From: an uncultured Ardenticatenia bacterium
Lineage (GTDB): Bacteria; Chloroflexota; Anaerolineae; 4572-78; NAK82
Direction: 5' to 3'
Length of the DNA: 64,000 nt
Assembly: GCA_937127125.1 (NCBI GenBank)
Contig: CAKZLO010000035.1
Span: forward strand, 248,001-312,000
Position numbers and translations under genes: made by a program
The notes under the pieces: model-generated
Seen by the model: only the letters and a program-made list of their open reading frames with translations
Told to the model about the DNA's origin: nothing
The model's database searches: none
In this document: positions 30,280 through 38,232 of the stretch, piece by piece
Layout of the letters: each line of letters starts with the position of its first letter
Numbering within the stretch: the first letter of the stretch is position 1

Positions 30280-32775
30280 ATGGATCAGGTCAGTTTGCGA
30301 GAATATCGTGAGTGGGCAGCCACGCTTATCGAAAGTGGCCAGCCGCAAGCTGCTCTGCGTCTCGCTCGGCACATTCTGCAGCACTTCCCCCTGTCTCTGC
30401 GTGACCACTGCCTGTTGGGCCACGCGTTGTTGGGTCTTGGGCGCACCCATGAGGCAGCCGAGCAGTTCCACCGGGTGCTTGCTGCTGACCCTGAAAACGT
30501 GGAAGCGCGTCTTGGTCTGGCTACAGTATACGAACGCACAGGGGATCGGCAACGCGCCCGCGATCAATTACAATACGCCTTCGATCTCTTCCCGGGCGAC
30601 AGTTCCTTGCGCGCGCGCTTGAACACACTTGCCGAAGCGCTCTCCTCACCTGAGGCAGCCGCTCCGGTTGGCCTCAGCCGCGCGGCGCTGGCTCGCATCT
30701 ATGCCCGCAATGGGCTGCGTGCCAAGGCGATCCAGGAATTGCGCGCAGTGCTGATGCAGCAGCCTCAGCGTCAAGATGTGCGCCTGGCTCTGGCAGAAGC
30801 TTTGTGGCAAGAAGGCCATCTAGTGGAAGCGATCGAGGAAAGCGAGCGTGTCCTACAAGCGCTTCCGGAAGCGCTGAAAGCAAGTCTGATCATCGCGGCG
30901 GTCTGGTCGGAAAGCTCCCAGCCTGAAAGAGCTCAACCTTACTTGGCACGTGCGCGCGCGCTCGATCCGGAGAACGAGCTGGCATGCGCTTTGTTCGGCA
31001 CGCGTTCTCCCCTGCCGTCTGTCAACCCTATGCTGGACAGGTTAAAGGATGAGGCAGGCATACTTCCCCGCGCTGCAGTGTCCGCCCCCGCCAGCGTTGC
31101 CAGGCAGGCTATGGATCATTTAGTCGGAGTGTCTGAAGAAAAGGAGGCAACACCCATGAGCGAGCAGTCTCCATCGGAGGAAGCGTTCGAGATACCCGAT
31201 TGGCTGAGAGGGCTTGGCGACGAACTGCTATCCAGGGAAGAAGAAAAGGGGAAGGAGACATCCGAAGCGGCTGAAACGACTGCGACACCCGCGGAACCTG
31301 CCAGTGAGCCGCAGCTGCCCGAGTGGCTGCAGGCGTTGATTGCGCGCGCTGAGGCAGGTGGAGCAGGAGCGGCAGCCGCCTCTGAAACTACCGAGGAGCT
31401 ACCCGCATGGTTGGCGGAGACCCCTGCCGAAGAGACGAGCGCTGCAGCTCCTTCGGGCGAGCCCCAGCTCCCCGACACAGAGGAACTGGCCTGGCTGAGC
31501 GAGGCGGCACAGATGCCCGAGGAGTCGCCTCCCCCAGACACAGAAGTGGAGCTGCCCGAGTGGCTGCGCGAGATCCAACGTGGCAGAACGCCCCAATTCG
31601 CCGAGAAGGCAGAGCAAGAGGCGGAAGGCGACCTCACCTCGCTCCCCGAGTGGCTGCGCGAGGATGCCATGGCTGCTAGGGTGGCGCCAGTACAGACAGA
31701 CGAACTGCCCGACTGGTTGCGCGGGGAACCGACTGCCGCCGAGACAGCACCACCCACCGCTGAGGAAACACCCGAGTGGCTGCGCGAGGATGCCATGGCT
31801 GCTAGGGTAGCGCCAGTGCAGACAGATGAACTGCCCGACTGGTTGCGCGGGGAACCGACTGCCGCCGAGACAGTACCACCCACTGCTGAGGAAACACCCG
31901 AGCAGCTGCGCGAAGCAGCTGAGCCCACCGTCTCCTTGGAAGCGCACCCTGCTCCACCAGCCGCGGAGTCGGTCTGGCTAACCGAAGAAAGCGCAGAAGT
32001 TGCGTTGCCCGCCGCACCCGCTGAAGTGCCTGCAGCAGCAGCGATGCCTTCTGAGGAAGAGGCGCTCCTCCCGGAGTGGTTGCGTGAGCTGCGCGCCGCT
32101 GCGCCGGAGCAGCCAGAAGAAACACCCACAGAGCCCGAAGGAGAGGCGCCGTTGCCAGACTGGCTGTATCGACTGCGCGCCGGCCTCGCGGAAGAAGCAC
32201 CCCCGCTGGGCACTCGCGAGCTGGAAGCCGACTTGGCCAAGCTGTCAGTCATCCCACCTGCCGAGACCGAAGAGACACCCCCTACCCAACCAGAGGTCAC
32301 GCCTGAGCCAACGCCGACCGCCGAAGTGGCAGAGGAAACACTCCCTGAAGTGGCGCCAGAAGCACCTGTCGAAGTGGCAGAGGCCGCAGCGCCGATGGAA
32401 GAAACAGCGCCCGAAGCAGTGCCCACCGCCGCGGTGGCAGCAGAGGCCCCTGTCGAAATGATGGAGACGGCACCTGCCGCCGAGGTAGCCGTTGCAATAC
32501 CCGAAACGCCTTCCGAACGTTTGGCTATGGCGCGCAAGGCGGTGGTGGCCGGCCAGTGGTCTCAGGCGCTGGAGCTGTACGCCTCGCTCGTTGCTTCATC
32601 CGAGCTGCTCGGCAGCGTCATCAGCGACCTGGAAGAGGGCATCCGACGTCATCCGGATGACTACCAGGGGTATCAGCTGGTTGGGGATGCTTATATGAAA
32701 GAAGGGCGCCTGGCTGAAGCACTGCGTGCCTATCGTATGGCGCTGAACAAGCTGCACCAGCAATATGCCGCGTGA
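30280..32775 (+). CDS. TPR protein with a long disordered acidic region carrying repeated LPDWLR motifs
   Basis: 831 residues, no signal peptide, so probably cytoplasmic. Residues about 1-235 are tetratricopeptide-like helical pairs (HCLLGHALLGLGRTHEAAEQFHRVLAADPENVEARLGLATVYERTGDRQRARDQL and similar). Residues about 280-700 are Ala/Pro/Glu-rich and disordered, punctuated by about a dozen short motifs of the form [LI]P[DE]WLRxL (IPDWLRGL, LPEWLQAL, LPEWLREI, LPDWLRGE, LPDWLYRL). The end (about 710-831) returns to TPR-like helices. Two adjacent units are an almost exact 126-bp repeat. The motif looks like a repeated protein-docking peptide; its partner is unknown. GTG 30253 is an alternative start adding nine residues. 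I recognise no enzymatic domain. Confidence 0.75.
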   Translation: MDQVSLREYREWAATLIESGQPQAALRLARHILQHFPLSLRDHCLLGHALLGLGRTHEAAEQFHRVLAADPENVEARLGLATVYERTGDRQRARDQLQYAFDLFPGDSSLRARLNTLAEALSSPEAAAPVGLSRAALARIYARNGLRAKAIQELRAVLMQQPQRQDVRLALAEALWQEGHLVEAIEESERVLQALPEALKASLIIAAVWSESSQPERAQPYLARARALDPENELACALFGTRSPLPSVNPMLDRLKDEAGILPRAAVSAPASVARQAMDHLVGVSEEKEATPMSEQSPSEEAFEIPDWLRGLGDELLSREEEKGKETSEAAETTATPAEPASEPQLPEWLQALIARAEAGGAGAAAASETTEELPAWLAETPAEETSAAAPSGEPQLPDTEELAWLSEAAQMPEESPPPDTEVELPEWLREIQRGRTPQFAEKAEQEAEGDLTSLPEWLREDAMAARVAPVQTDELPDWLRGEPTAAETAPPTAEETPEWLREDAMAARVAPVQTDELPDWLRGEPTAAETVPPTAEETPEQLREAAEPTVSLEAHPAPPAAESVWLTEESAEVALPAAPAEVPAAAAMPSEEEALLPEWLRELRAAAPEQPEETPTEPEGEAPLPDWLYRLRAGLAEEAPPLGTRELEADLAKLSVIPPAETEETPPTQPEVTPEPTPTAEVAEETLPEVAPEAPVEVAEAAAPMEETAPEAVPTAAVAAEAPVEMMETAPAAEVAVAIPETPSERLAMARKAVVAGQWSQALELYASLVASSELLGSVISDLEEGIRRHPDDYQGYQLVGDAYMKEGRLAEALRAYRMALNKLHQQYAA
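31648..31773 (+). repeat. 126-bp in-gene tandem repeat, unit 1
   Basis: Encodes one 42-residue unit EWLREDAMAARVAPVQTDEL + PDWLRGEPTAAETAPPTAEETP. It differs from the next unit at only a handful of bases. Confidence 0.9.
31774..31899 (+). repeat. 126-bp in-gene tandem repeat, unit 2
   Basis: Near-identical copy of 31648-31773, still in frame. The few changes are mostly silent (for example GTG to GTA and ACA to GTA), indicating a recent in-frame duplication. Confidence 0.9.
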
Positions 32776-32898
32776 GTTCTCCTTTTGACAGAGGTGCCTG
32801 GGGACAGATCACCGGAATAGCAGCGCAAGCCAGTCACATAGGATGCGGATGCGCCTCGCGATCGGGGTCCTGCCGCAGCCTCGGCATGCCGCGTTCGG

Positions 32899-33615
32899 TT
32901 ATCCCTTGAGTGCCATCGTCTGTGCAGCTATATGAGAACGGTAGCGGCAGCGATCTTTGACGGTGCAAAACTCGCAGTTTGAAGCGTTCTCCACCCCTAC
33001 CGGCTGAGGGCCGCAACCCACTGCCAGCGAAAGCGACCAGATGGGTTGCATCATAAAGTCGCTCAGGCTCACCCCGATCTGGGAGGTGTCCAGCAGAGAG
33101 AAGATCACTGCCTGGTCAGTGACAGGCCATAGGGATTCACCCGGAGATAGCGGCGCACTCACATGCAGCCCCTCGGCCTGCAACGTGTGTGACAGATACT
33201 GACATAGCTCCTGTCGCAGCAGTCCTACTGCCCACGTGCTCATCTCATGTATCATCATCGCCTTGAACCACTGTTCCGCGCGGCGAGCTGCTACGATCAG
33301 ATAATCCGGTTGCGCCCCAATGGTGCACACAGCCGGCACAAACTCTGTGGCACCTGCCATTACGCGTGCTACTGGCCCGCCGCCGACGCGCGTGCCGTCG
33401 GCCAGCACGAGCTTATCGTGCTGGATTCCGCGAATGGGGAAGCGATCCCAACAAGCTCGCGGCTCAAGTGCCTGGCGCACTTCCTCCAGAGCCTGGTGAA
33501 AGGCGGCTTTCAGAGGAGAGCTCTCAAGCAGGCGTATGAACGAGTCGGGCTGGGTGCTCAGGAACTGTGCTTCGTCCAGTGTGATAGCCCAATCGGTCTT
33601 AATCTCCAGCGACAT
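32899..33615 (-). CDS. B12-dependent methionine synthase activation-domain-like protein with C-terminal Cys motif
   Basis: 238 residues. The stretch LSPGESLWPVTDQAVIFSLLDTSQIGVSLSDFMMQPIWSLSLAVGCGP resembles the MetH reactivation (AdoMet-binding) domain, whose conserved features are a YxSxGY-type loop and GV-L-ES-MM-P. It ends with NCEFCTVKDRCRYRSH, a CxxC-x6-C cluster suited to an iron-sulfur or zinc site. The N-terminal 100 residues are different from MetH. Stand-alone proteins like this accompany corrinoid enzymes or their reactivation; no corrinoid methyltransferase is adjacent. I place the start at ATG 33615, since the longer frame begins with TTG at 33636. It has a good promoter with an inverted repeat over the -35 box. 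Confidence 0.68.
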   Translation of the reverse strand: MSLEIKTDWAITLDEAQFLSTQPDSFIRLLESSPLKAAFHQALEEVRQALEPRACWDRFPIRGIQHDKLVLADGTRVGGGPVARVMAGATEFVPAVCTIGAQPDYLIVAARRAEQWFKAMMIHEMSTWAVGLLRQELCQYLSHTLQAEGLHVSAPLSPGESLWPVTDQAVIFSLLDTSQIGVSLSDFMMQPIWSLSLAVGCGPQPVGVENASNCEFCTVKDRCRYRSHIAAQTMALKG

Positions 33616-33662
33616 GTCTTTCGAGTACGCGGACAAGATATTAAGATGATTGGAATACTTAT

Positions 33663-33691
33663 ATTATACCAAGTCTTGCTGATGTTAGCAA
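33663..33691 (-). promoter_or_regulatory. Promoter with overlapping inverted repeat upstream of the MetH-activation-like gene
   Basis: On the minus strand, TTGCTA and TATAAT with a 17-base spacer; the leader would be about 40 bases. A perfect 7-bp inverted repeat with six-base spacing (TCTTGCT at 33674-33680 and AGCAAGA at 33687-33693) covers the -35 box and could be an operator. Confidence 0.62.
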
Positions 33692-33871
33692 GATCCTTTG
33701 TCATGAGAATGTCCAGAAAAAGACCCAGTCTCCCGCGCGATCTTTGGCCAGCCGATGGATTGATACGGTGGATACCGTGGGCGCCTTTAGCCCTTCCTTG
33801 CACCCGCTATCAGGCTGGGGTAGAATGCACGTAGAGCGTCCTGTTATGGGATGCGAAGGAGATGATGGTCT

Positions 33872-34783
33872 ATGCACTCAAGACTACGGCGCACTGCAGC
33901 CGAAATCGCCTTTCTGGTTATCTGCCTGGCGGTTGGAGTAGTGCTGAGCGAGCGCTTTGCGCCACGGCCCATTATCGGGACGATGCGATTCGAAGGGTTG
34001 ATTGTGCCCCCGAGCGCGCAGCAGATGTGGAACATTATGGAAGCGGCGCGCCGCGACCCACGTGTGGCCGGCGTGGTCATTGAGCTCAGTTCCTTCGGTG
34101 GTGATGCCAGCAGCAGCGAAAAGCTCTACTACGCCATAGAGCGGTTACGCCAGGAGAAACCGGTGGTGATCGTCATCGACGGTGAGGCGACCAGCGGTGG
34201 CTATTACATGGCCATTGCTGCCAGCAAGATCTATGCACCTGCTGCCGCCGCCGTGGGAAACATCGGCGTCTGGATGTCACGCCCGGCCGACCCCACAATT
34301 GTGCCCGAAGTCCTGAGCACGGGCCCATACAAATTAGGCGGTGGGAGTCGCTTCGACAATATTCGCCAGCTGGAGATGGTGAAGGACGCCTTCGTCAACA
34401 CTGTGCTCCATGAACGCATACGGTCGTCATACAACCCCATCCGCGTTGATGCTCGTGTCCTAGGAGAAGGGCACATTTACCTAGGCAACGAAGCGTTGGC
34501 ATTAGGTCTGGTGGATGCGTTAGGCGGGCTGAGCGACGCCATCCCTGATGCTGCTGCGCTGGCCGGCGTGGAAAAGTATGAGGTGCGTGACCTGACCGAG
34601 TATCTGGGCTTGCCCTTCCAGCCTGTCGATCCCTTCCAGATGCTTGCCACGCTGCGCGACACACTGCCCGGCGAGGTCTTGTTGGTGGACACGCGCTTCA
34701 TCGCGCTCGCCAATTCCCCACTCGAGGTGCCATCGGGCGGAATCGCTGATGACAGAGCGTTCACAGGAGAAAGACATCCATGA
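33872..34783 (+). CDS. S49-family serine peptidase, SppA-like, membrane-anchored
   Basis: Signal-peptide-peptidase/protease IV family protein of 303 residues. The N-terminal helix (AEIAFLVICLAVGVVL, about 10-26) is an uncleaved anchor. The S49 core follows: GVVIELSSFGGDASSSEKLYYAI, the nucleophile Ser108 in VIDGEATSGGYYMAIAASKIYA, and the likely general base Lys154 in GPYKLGGGSRFDN, a 46-residue spacing comparable to that in Bacillus SppA. The last 60 residues are not conserved. GAAGGAG lies just upstream of ATG 33872. The next gene overlaps by four bases. It heads an envelope operon that ends at 40488. Confidence 0.83.
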   Translation: MHSRLRRTAAEIAFLVICLAVGVVLSERFAPRPIIGTMRFEGLIVPPSAQQMWNIMEAARRDPRVAGVVIELSSFGGDASSSEKLYYAIERLRQEKPVVIVIDGEATSGGYYMAIAASKIYAPAAAAVGNIGVWMSRPADPTIVPEVLSTGPYKLGGGSRFDNIRQLEMVKDAFVNTVLHERIRSSYNPIRVDARVLGEGHIYLGNEALALGLVDALGGLSDAIPDAAALAGVEKYEVRDLTEYLGLPFQPVDPFQMLATLRDTLPGEVLLVDTRFIALANSPLEVPSGGIADDRAFTGERHP

Positions 34784-37227
34784 GTAGCGTGCGCCGCTCA
34801 TTCATCATTATCTTGCTAGGCATTCTGTTAATTGCGCTGCCGTTCGTCGTGCGCATTGCCCTGGTGGAATGGCGCACAAGTCCCTACCGACCCACCGAAG
34901 CCGGGCGCGCCGATCTGGCAGCAACACCTGAACCAACACCCACTGCAGTCCCCGCGCCGCAGGAGCCTGTCGCAATAGCCTCTTATTTGCGCCGCGGTCC
35001 GGTGGTGGTCGATCTAGCTCACTTCAACATGGTGAGCCCGAGCCAGTTTCAGGCTCTCTCCGCGCAACTGGCGGCGCGTGGCATCGCCTTGCGTTTCTGG
35101 ATCAATCCCACACCCGCCGCGAGTGTCGATAGAACCAACCTAGCCGGCTTGCCCGATCAGTCGGGCGACCTGACGACTCAGCTGCAGGATGCCAGCGCAT
35201 TGGTGGTGGTCAGCCCCCTGTTCCTGTGGAAGGAGGCGGAGATTGCTGTGGTGGAGCGCTTCGTCGCCGACGGTGGGCGTCTGCTCTTGATCAGTGACCC
35301 CGACATGCCCGAGGTGCCCGATCGCTTCTTGCGCGATCTCAACCGACTGGCGGAGCGCTTTGGAGTCGTCTTCAACGATGACTATCTCTACGATCTGGTG
35401 CGCAACGATCGCAACTTCACCCATGTATACCAAGAGCAGTTTCTAGATCGCGCGGCAAGGCTGCGCGGCAAGACGATCGTTTTCTATGGGGTACGCAGCC
35501 TGAGTGGGCCGATCATCAGCCAGGTGCGCACAGGGGAAACGGCGCAAAGCAGCCTGCGCAGCGGGCTCAGCGGTTTTACCACGGTGGCCATTGCTGGGCT
35601 GATGGCCAATCGCAGCGCAGGCCGCGTGCTGGCCATGGGTGACTTCGACGTCCTGACCGAGCCATATGTCAGTCGCCACGACAATCGGCTGATGCTGGAG
35701 TTCGTGGCAGATTTCCTGGCAGCGGCGCAACGCGATCAGACGCTGGCCGATTTTCCGGCTTACCTGGGCGCGCGGGTGGGGCTGACTTTCAGCAGTGATC
35801 TGCCACTTGATGCGCCGTTCCTGACCCAGGTAAGCCAGCTGCAACAGCTCTTGCAGACCAGTGGGCGCACGTTGGAGTTCCTCAGTCCGCGCAATGTGGT
35901 GCTGACCGCAACCATAACGTTTAGCGCGGCGGCGACGCCAGCGTTTGCCTCTGCCGGTGCGGCGCCGCTGGCACTCCCACCACTGAACGATCTGATCTAT
36001 GTGGCATCCTACGAAGCGGCGGAGCGCGAGACCACCTTGCTCGGCGATGCTGGCGTTCGTCTGGCCGAGATCACCCCGACTCCCACCCCGACTGTGCCAG
36101 CTCCCACCACGCCGACCCCTACCGCAACCGCGACGTCCGCGCTTCTCGGTGTCGGTGCCCTATCGTCGTCAACAACCCAACCGACCATTGGCCCAGAGCG
36201 GGAGACACCTTCGCCCACTCCCACCCCAGAGGCAACGCCAACACCCACTCCCTCGCCGCAAGCTACCCGGGTGCTGGAGACCTCTTTCAGCCCGCTGCTC
36301 TTGGCTGATGAGAGCATCCTGATCATACGCCGAGGGTTGCCGGATGGCAGGCAGGTGACCGCTGTGTTGGGCAGTGACCTTGCAGCGTTGGACGGTGCAC
36401 TGGGCCGCCTGGTGACACGAGACTTTTCCAATTGTGTCATCCGCGCCGATCTCCTGCTTTGTCCCTTCCAAGTCGAAGAGGGCGCTGCCCCTGAGCAGAC
36501 TGCTCCTGCGTCCCCCACCCCTGAAGCAGCTGCTCCAGAAGCGGTCGAGACCCCTGCGCCAGATGAGACACCCTCTGCCCCCTTGGGCAGCAAGGGAGAT
36601 GTACTGGTCGTGGATGATAATCGTACCGCGGCAGCGCAAGAGGCCAGCGAAGCAGACATCTACGTGCGCACGCTCCAGGAAATGGGGTACACCCCTGTAG
36701 TGTGGCGCACGGCCGGTGAAGGCGAGCCAACCGTCCAGGATCTGGTAGGCTACCGTTGGGTCATCTGGAGCCGGGGGGTCTACCGCGGTGAGCCTGCCAA
36801 GACGCAGACTCTGGCTGCGTTGGCGCTTTATCTGGAGCGTGGGGGGCATCTGACCATCAGCGGGCGCACCCCCATCCTAGGCGGCAGCAGCAGTCGCCCC
36901 GCTTCGGTGATTGCAGATGTTGTGTTGACCGATGAGATACCGCCTTTGGTGGTGGGGTTGTCCAGTTCAACCATCACCCTGCCGCCCGACTTGCCACCGG
37001 CTGTTCCGCTGGGTGACCAGTTGGGTGAGGATGCCAAAGTGGCTATACGCCGCGGCCCCAACAGCGCGGATGCTAACACACCGGTGATGATAGCTTTGGA
37101 GAGCGAGGACATACCCGAAGACACCGTACGGCGCGCGATCATTCTGGGAATGGCGCTCAACTGGCTGACTGACACAGACGCTGCCCAGCTGGTGCGCAAT
37201 ATGGCAACCTGGATGCTCGGAGGGTGA
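34780..37227 (+). CDS. DUF4350-like membrane-anchored surface protein
   Basis: 815 residues. A single N-terminal helix (FIIILLGILLIALPFVVRIAL) anchors a large outer part. Two GATase-like alpha/beta segments are seen: VVVDLAHFNMVSPSQFQALSAQLAARGIALRFW..LVVVSPLFLWKEAEIAVVERFVADGGRLLLISDPD near residues 75-180 (DUF4350-like), and GDVLVVDDNRT..YRWVIWSRGVYRGEPAKTQTLAALALYLERGGHLTISGRTPILGG near 605-705. Between them lie Thr/Pro-rich linkers (TPTPTVPAPTTPTPTATAT). The role is not known; proteins like this occur in operons for surface-polymer or ABC export. It is coupled to the SppA-like gene by an ATGA overlap. Confidence 0.68.
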   Translation: MSSVRRSFIIILLGILLIALPFVVRIALVEWRTSPYRPTEAGRADLAATPEPTPTAVPAPQEPVAIASYLRRGPVVVDLAHFNMVSPSQFQALSAQLAARGIALRFWINPTPAASVDRTNLAGLPDQSGDLTTQLQDASALVVVSPLFLWKEAEIAVVERFVADGGRLLLISDPDMPEVPDRFLRDLNRLAERFGVVFNDDYLYDLVRNDRNFTHVYQEQFLDRAARLRGKTIVFYGVRSLSGPIISQVRTGETAQSSLRSGLSGFTTVAIAGLMANRSAGRVLAMGDFDVLTEPYVSRHDNRLMLEFVADFLAAAQRDQTLADFPAYLGARVGLTFSSDLPLDAPFLTQVSQLQQLLQTSGRTLEFLSPRNVVLTATITFSAAATPAFASAGAAPLALPPLNDLIYVASYEAAERETTLLGDAGVRLAEITPTPTPTVPAPTTPTPTATATSALLGVGALSSSTTQPTIGPERETPSPTPTPEATPTPTPSPQATRVLETSFSPLLLADESILIIRRGLPDGRQVTAVLGSDLAALDGALGRLVTRDFSNCVIRADLLLCPFQVEEGAAPEQTAPASPTPEAAAPEAVETPAPDETPSAPLGSKGDVLVVDDNRTAAAQEASEADIYVRTLQEMGYTPVVWRTAGEGEPTVQDLVGYRWVIWSRGVYRGEPAKTQTLAALALYLERGGHLTISGRTPILGGSSSRPASVIADVVLTDEIPPLVVGLSSSTITLPPDLPPAVPLGDQLGEDAKVAIRRGPNSADANTPVMIALESEDIPEDTVRRAIILGMALNWLTDTDAAQLVRNMATWMLGG

Positions 37228-37323
37228 CCGCCTTCACTTGGGGTGTTGAGAGTTGCCGGAGAGAGCGACAGGGTGCGATGCACTGAACTGGGTAGTTGGG
37301 CACTGAAAGGAGACCAAGACTCG

Positions 37324-37614
37324 ATGTCCCAGCCATTCATTCACATCCGCACCAATGTGGGCAAGGCATTCCGTTTGAATGGCAGCACTATTGTGCCGAT
37401 AGCGCGTTCGGTTTACATCCGCTCGCCGTTGTTGTCCGGAGGGCTGATCTGGAACCGCCCCATCGCTGTGCTGGTACGTCACGCCGACGGCTCGGAGTAT
37501 ACCCTGCCGGTACACGATGTGACGCGACGTCTGCAGCTGTTCGTGCTGACCGTCGGTGCACTTGGCGCCTTGCTTATATGGCTTATTCAACGTCGCAGAC
37601 GTTTGCGCGGATGA
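37324..37614 (+). CDS. Small C-tail-anchored membrane protein of unknown function
   Basis: 96 residues. A soluble N-terminal domain (FIHIRTNVGKAFRLNGSTIVPIARSVYIRSPLLSGGLIWNRPIAVLVRHADGSEYTLPVHDVTRRL) precedes one membrane helix (LFVLTVGALGALLIWLI) and a short Arg-rich end, RRRRLRG. ATG 37324 has AAAGGAG upstream; an earlier frame from 37243 adds 27 non-conserved residues. It lies between the DUF4350-like and GerW-like genes. The soluble part, with VIPIARS-type sequence and the word pair VRHADG, looks like a relative of the GerW-like neighbour (shared RPVAVVVV/RPIAVLVRH pattern), so the two may interact. Confidence 0.62.
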   Translation: MSQPFIHIRTNVGKAFRLNGSTIVPIARSVYIRSPLLSGGLIWNRPIAVLVRHADGSEYTLPVHDVTRRLQLFVLTVGALGALLIWLIQRRRRLRG

Positions 37615-37743
37615 TCTATCCTGGTCAGACTTTCGTCAATTGCCAATGAAACGGCGAGAGGTGCTTATCTGCTATTGTTCCTCACATCCTTGATAGCCAA
37701 GAGGCAGGATGCGAGCAGGTCATTTTCGGGGAGGTGTTACCAC

Positions 37744-38226
37744 ATGGCCAACAGAAAAACCGAAACAGGACAAGACCGTCTGCCCATGGAGAACATGGAT
37801 GTGCAGCCGGCTATGGAAACCATCCAGGGAACGTTGAGCCGCTTTCTGGATACGGCCAATGTCAACCGGGTATATGGCGAGCCGATCCGCGAGGATGAGG
37901 TCACCATCATCCCGACCGCCGAAGTTCTTGCCGGGCTGGGGTTCGGGCTGGGCTTTGGCGCCGGCAGCGCGCCGGCCGAAGAAGGCAAGGAAGCTGGTGG
38001 CGAAGCGCCCGCAACCGGCGGAGGTGGCGGTGGCGGCGGAGGAGGCAAAACCTTCTCACGACCTGTAGCTGTCGTGGTCGTCTCACGCGGCAGTGTTTAC
38101 GTTGAGCCAGTGGTGGACATCACTAAGGTTGCCCTGGCCACCATCACTGCAGCAGGATTTATGATGGCGACATTGCTGGGCTTTCTCAACCCGCGCCAGA
38201 TGGTCAAGCAGCTCAAAGGAGAATAG
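37744..38226 (+). CDS. GerW/YtfJ-family protein
   Basis: 160 residues. ETIQGTLSRFLDTANVNRVYGEPIREDEVTIIPTAEVLAGLGFGLGFGAG, then a Gly-rich loop and TFSRPVAVVVVSRGSVYVEPVVDITKVALA, is the pattern of the GerW family (spore protein YtfJ in Bacillus), followed here by a C-terminal membrane segment (ATITAAGFMMATLLGFL). Family members also occur in many bacteria that make no spores, with unknown function. GGGGAGG precedes ATG 37744. It sits in the envelope operon between a small membrane protein and a PMT-like glycosyltransferase. Confidence 0.8.
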   Translation: MANRKTETGQDRLPMENMDVQPAMETIQGTLSRFLDTANVNRVYGEPIREDEVTIIPTAEVLAGLGFGLGFGAGSAPAEEGKEAGGEAPATGGGGGGGGGGKTFSRPVAVVVVSRGSVYVEPVVDITKVALATITAAGFMMATLLGFLNPRQMVKQLKGE

Positions 38227-38232
38227 CCACCG

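Noticed and set aside
31116..32537. A 473-residue open frame on the minus strand, very rich in Ser, Ala and Gly
   Set aside because: It is the shadow of the Glu/Ala/Pro-rich codons of the TPR/LPDWLR gene on the plus strand; it has no ribosome site and no domain.
37744..38226. Evidence of sporulation
   Set aside because: GerW-like proteins occur in many non-spore-formers and no other spore gene is present.
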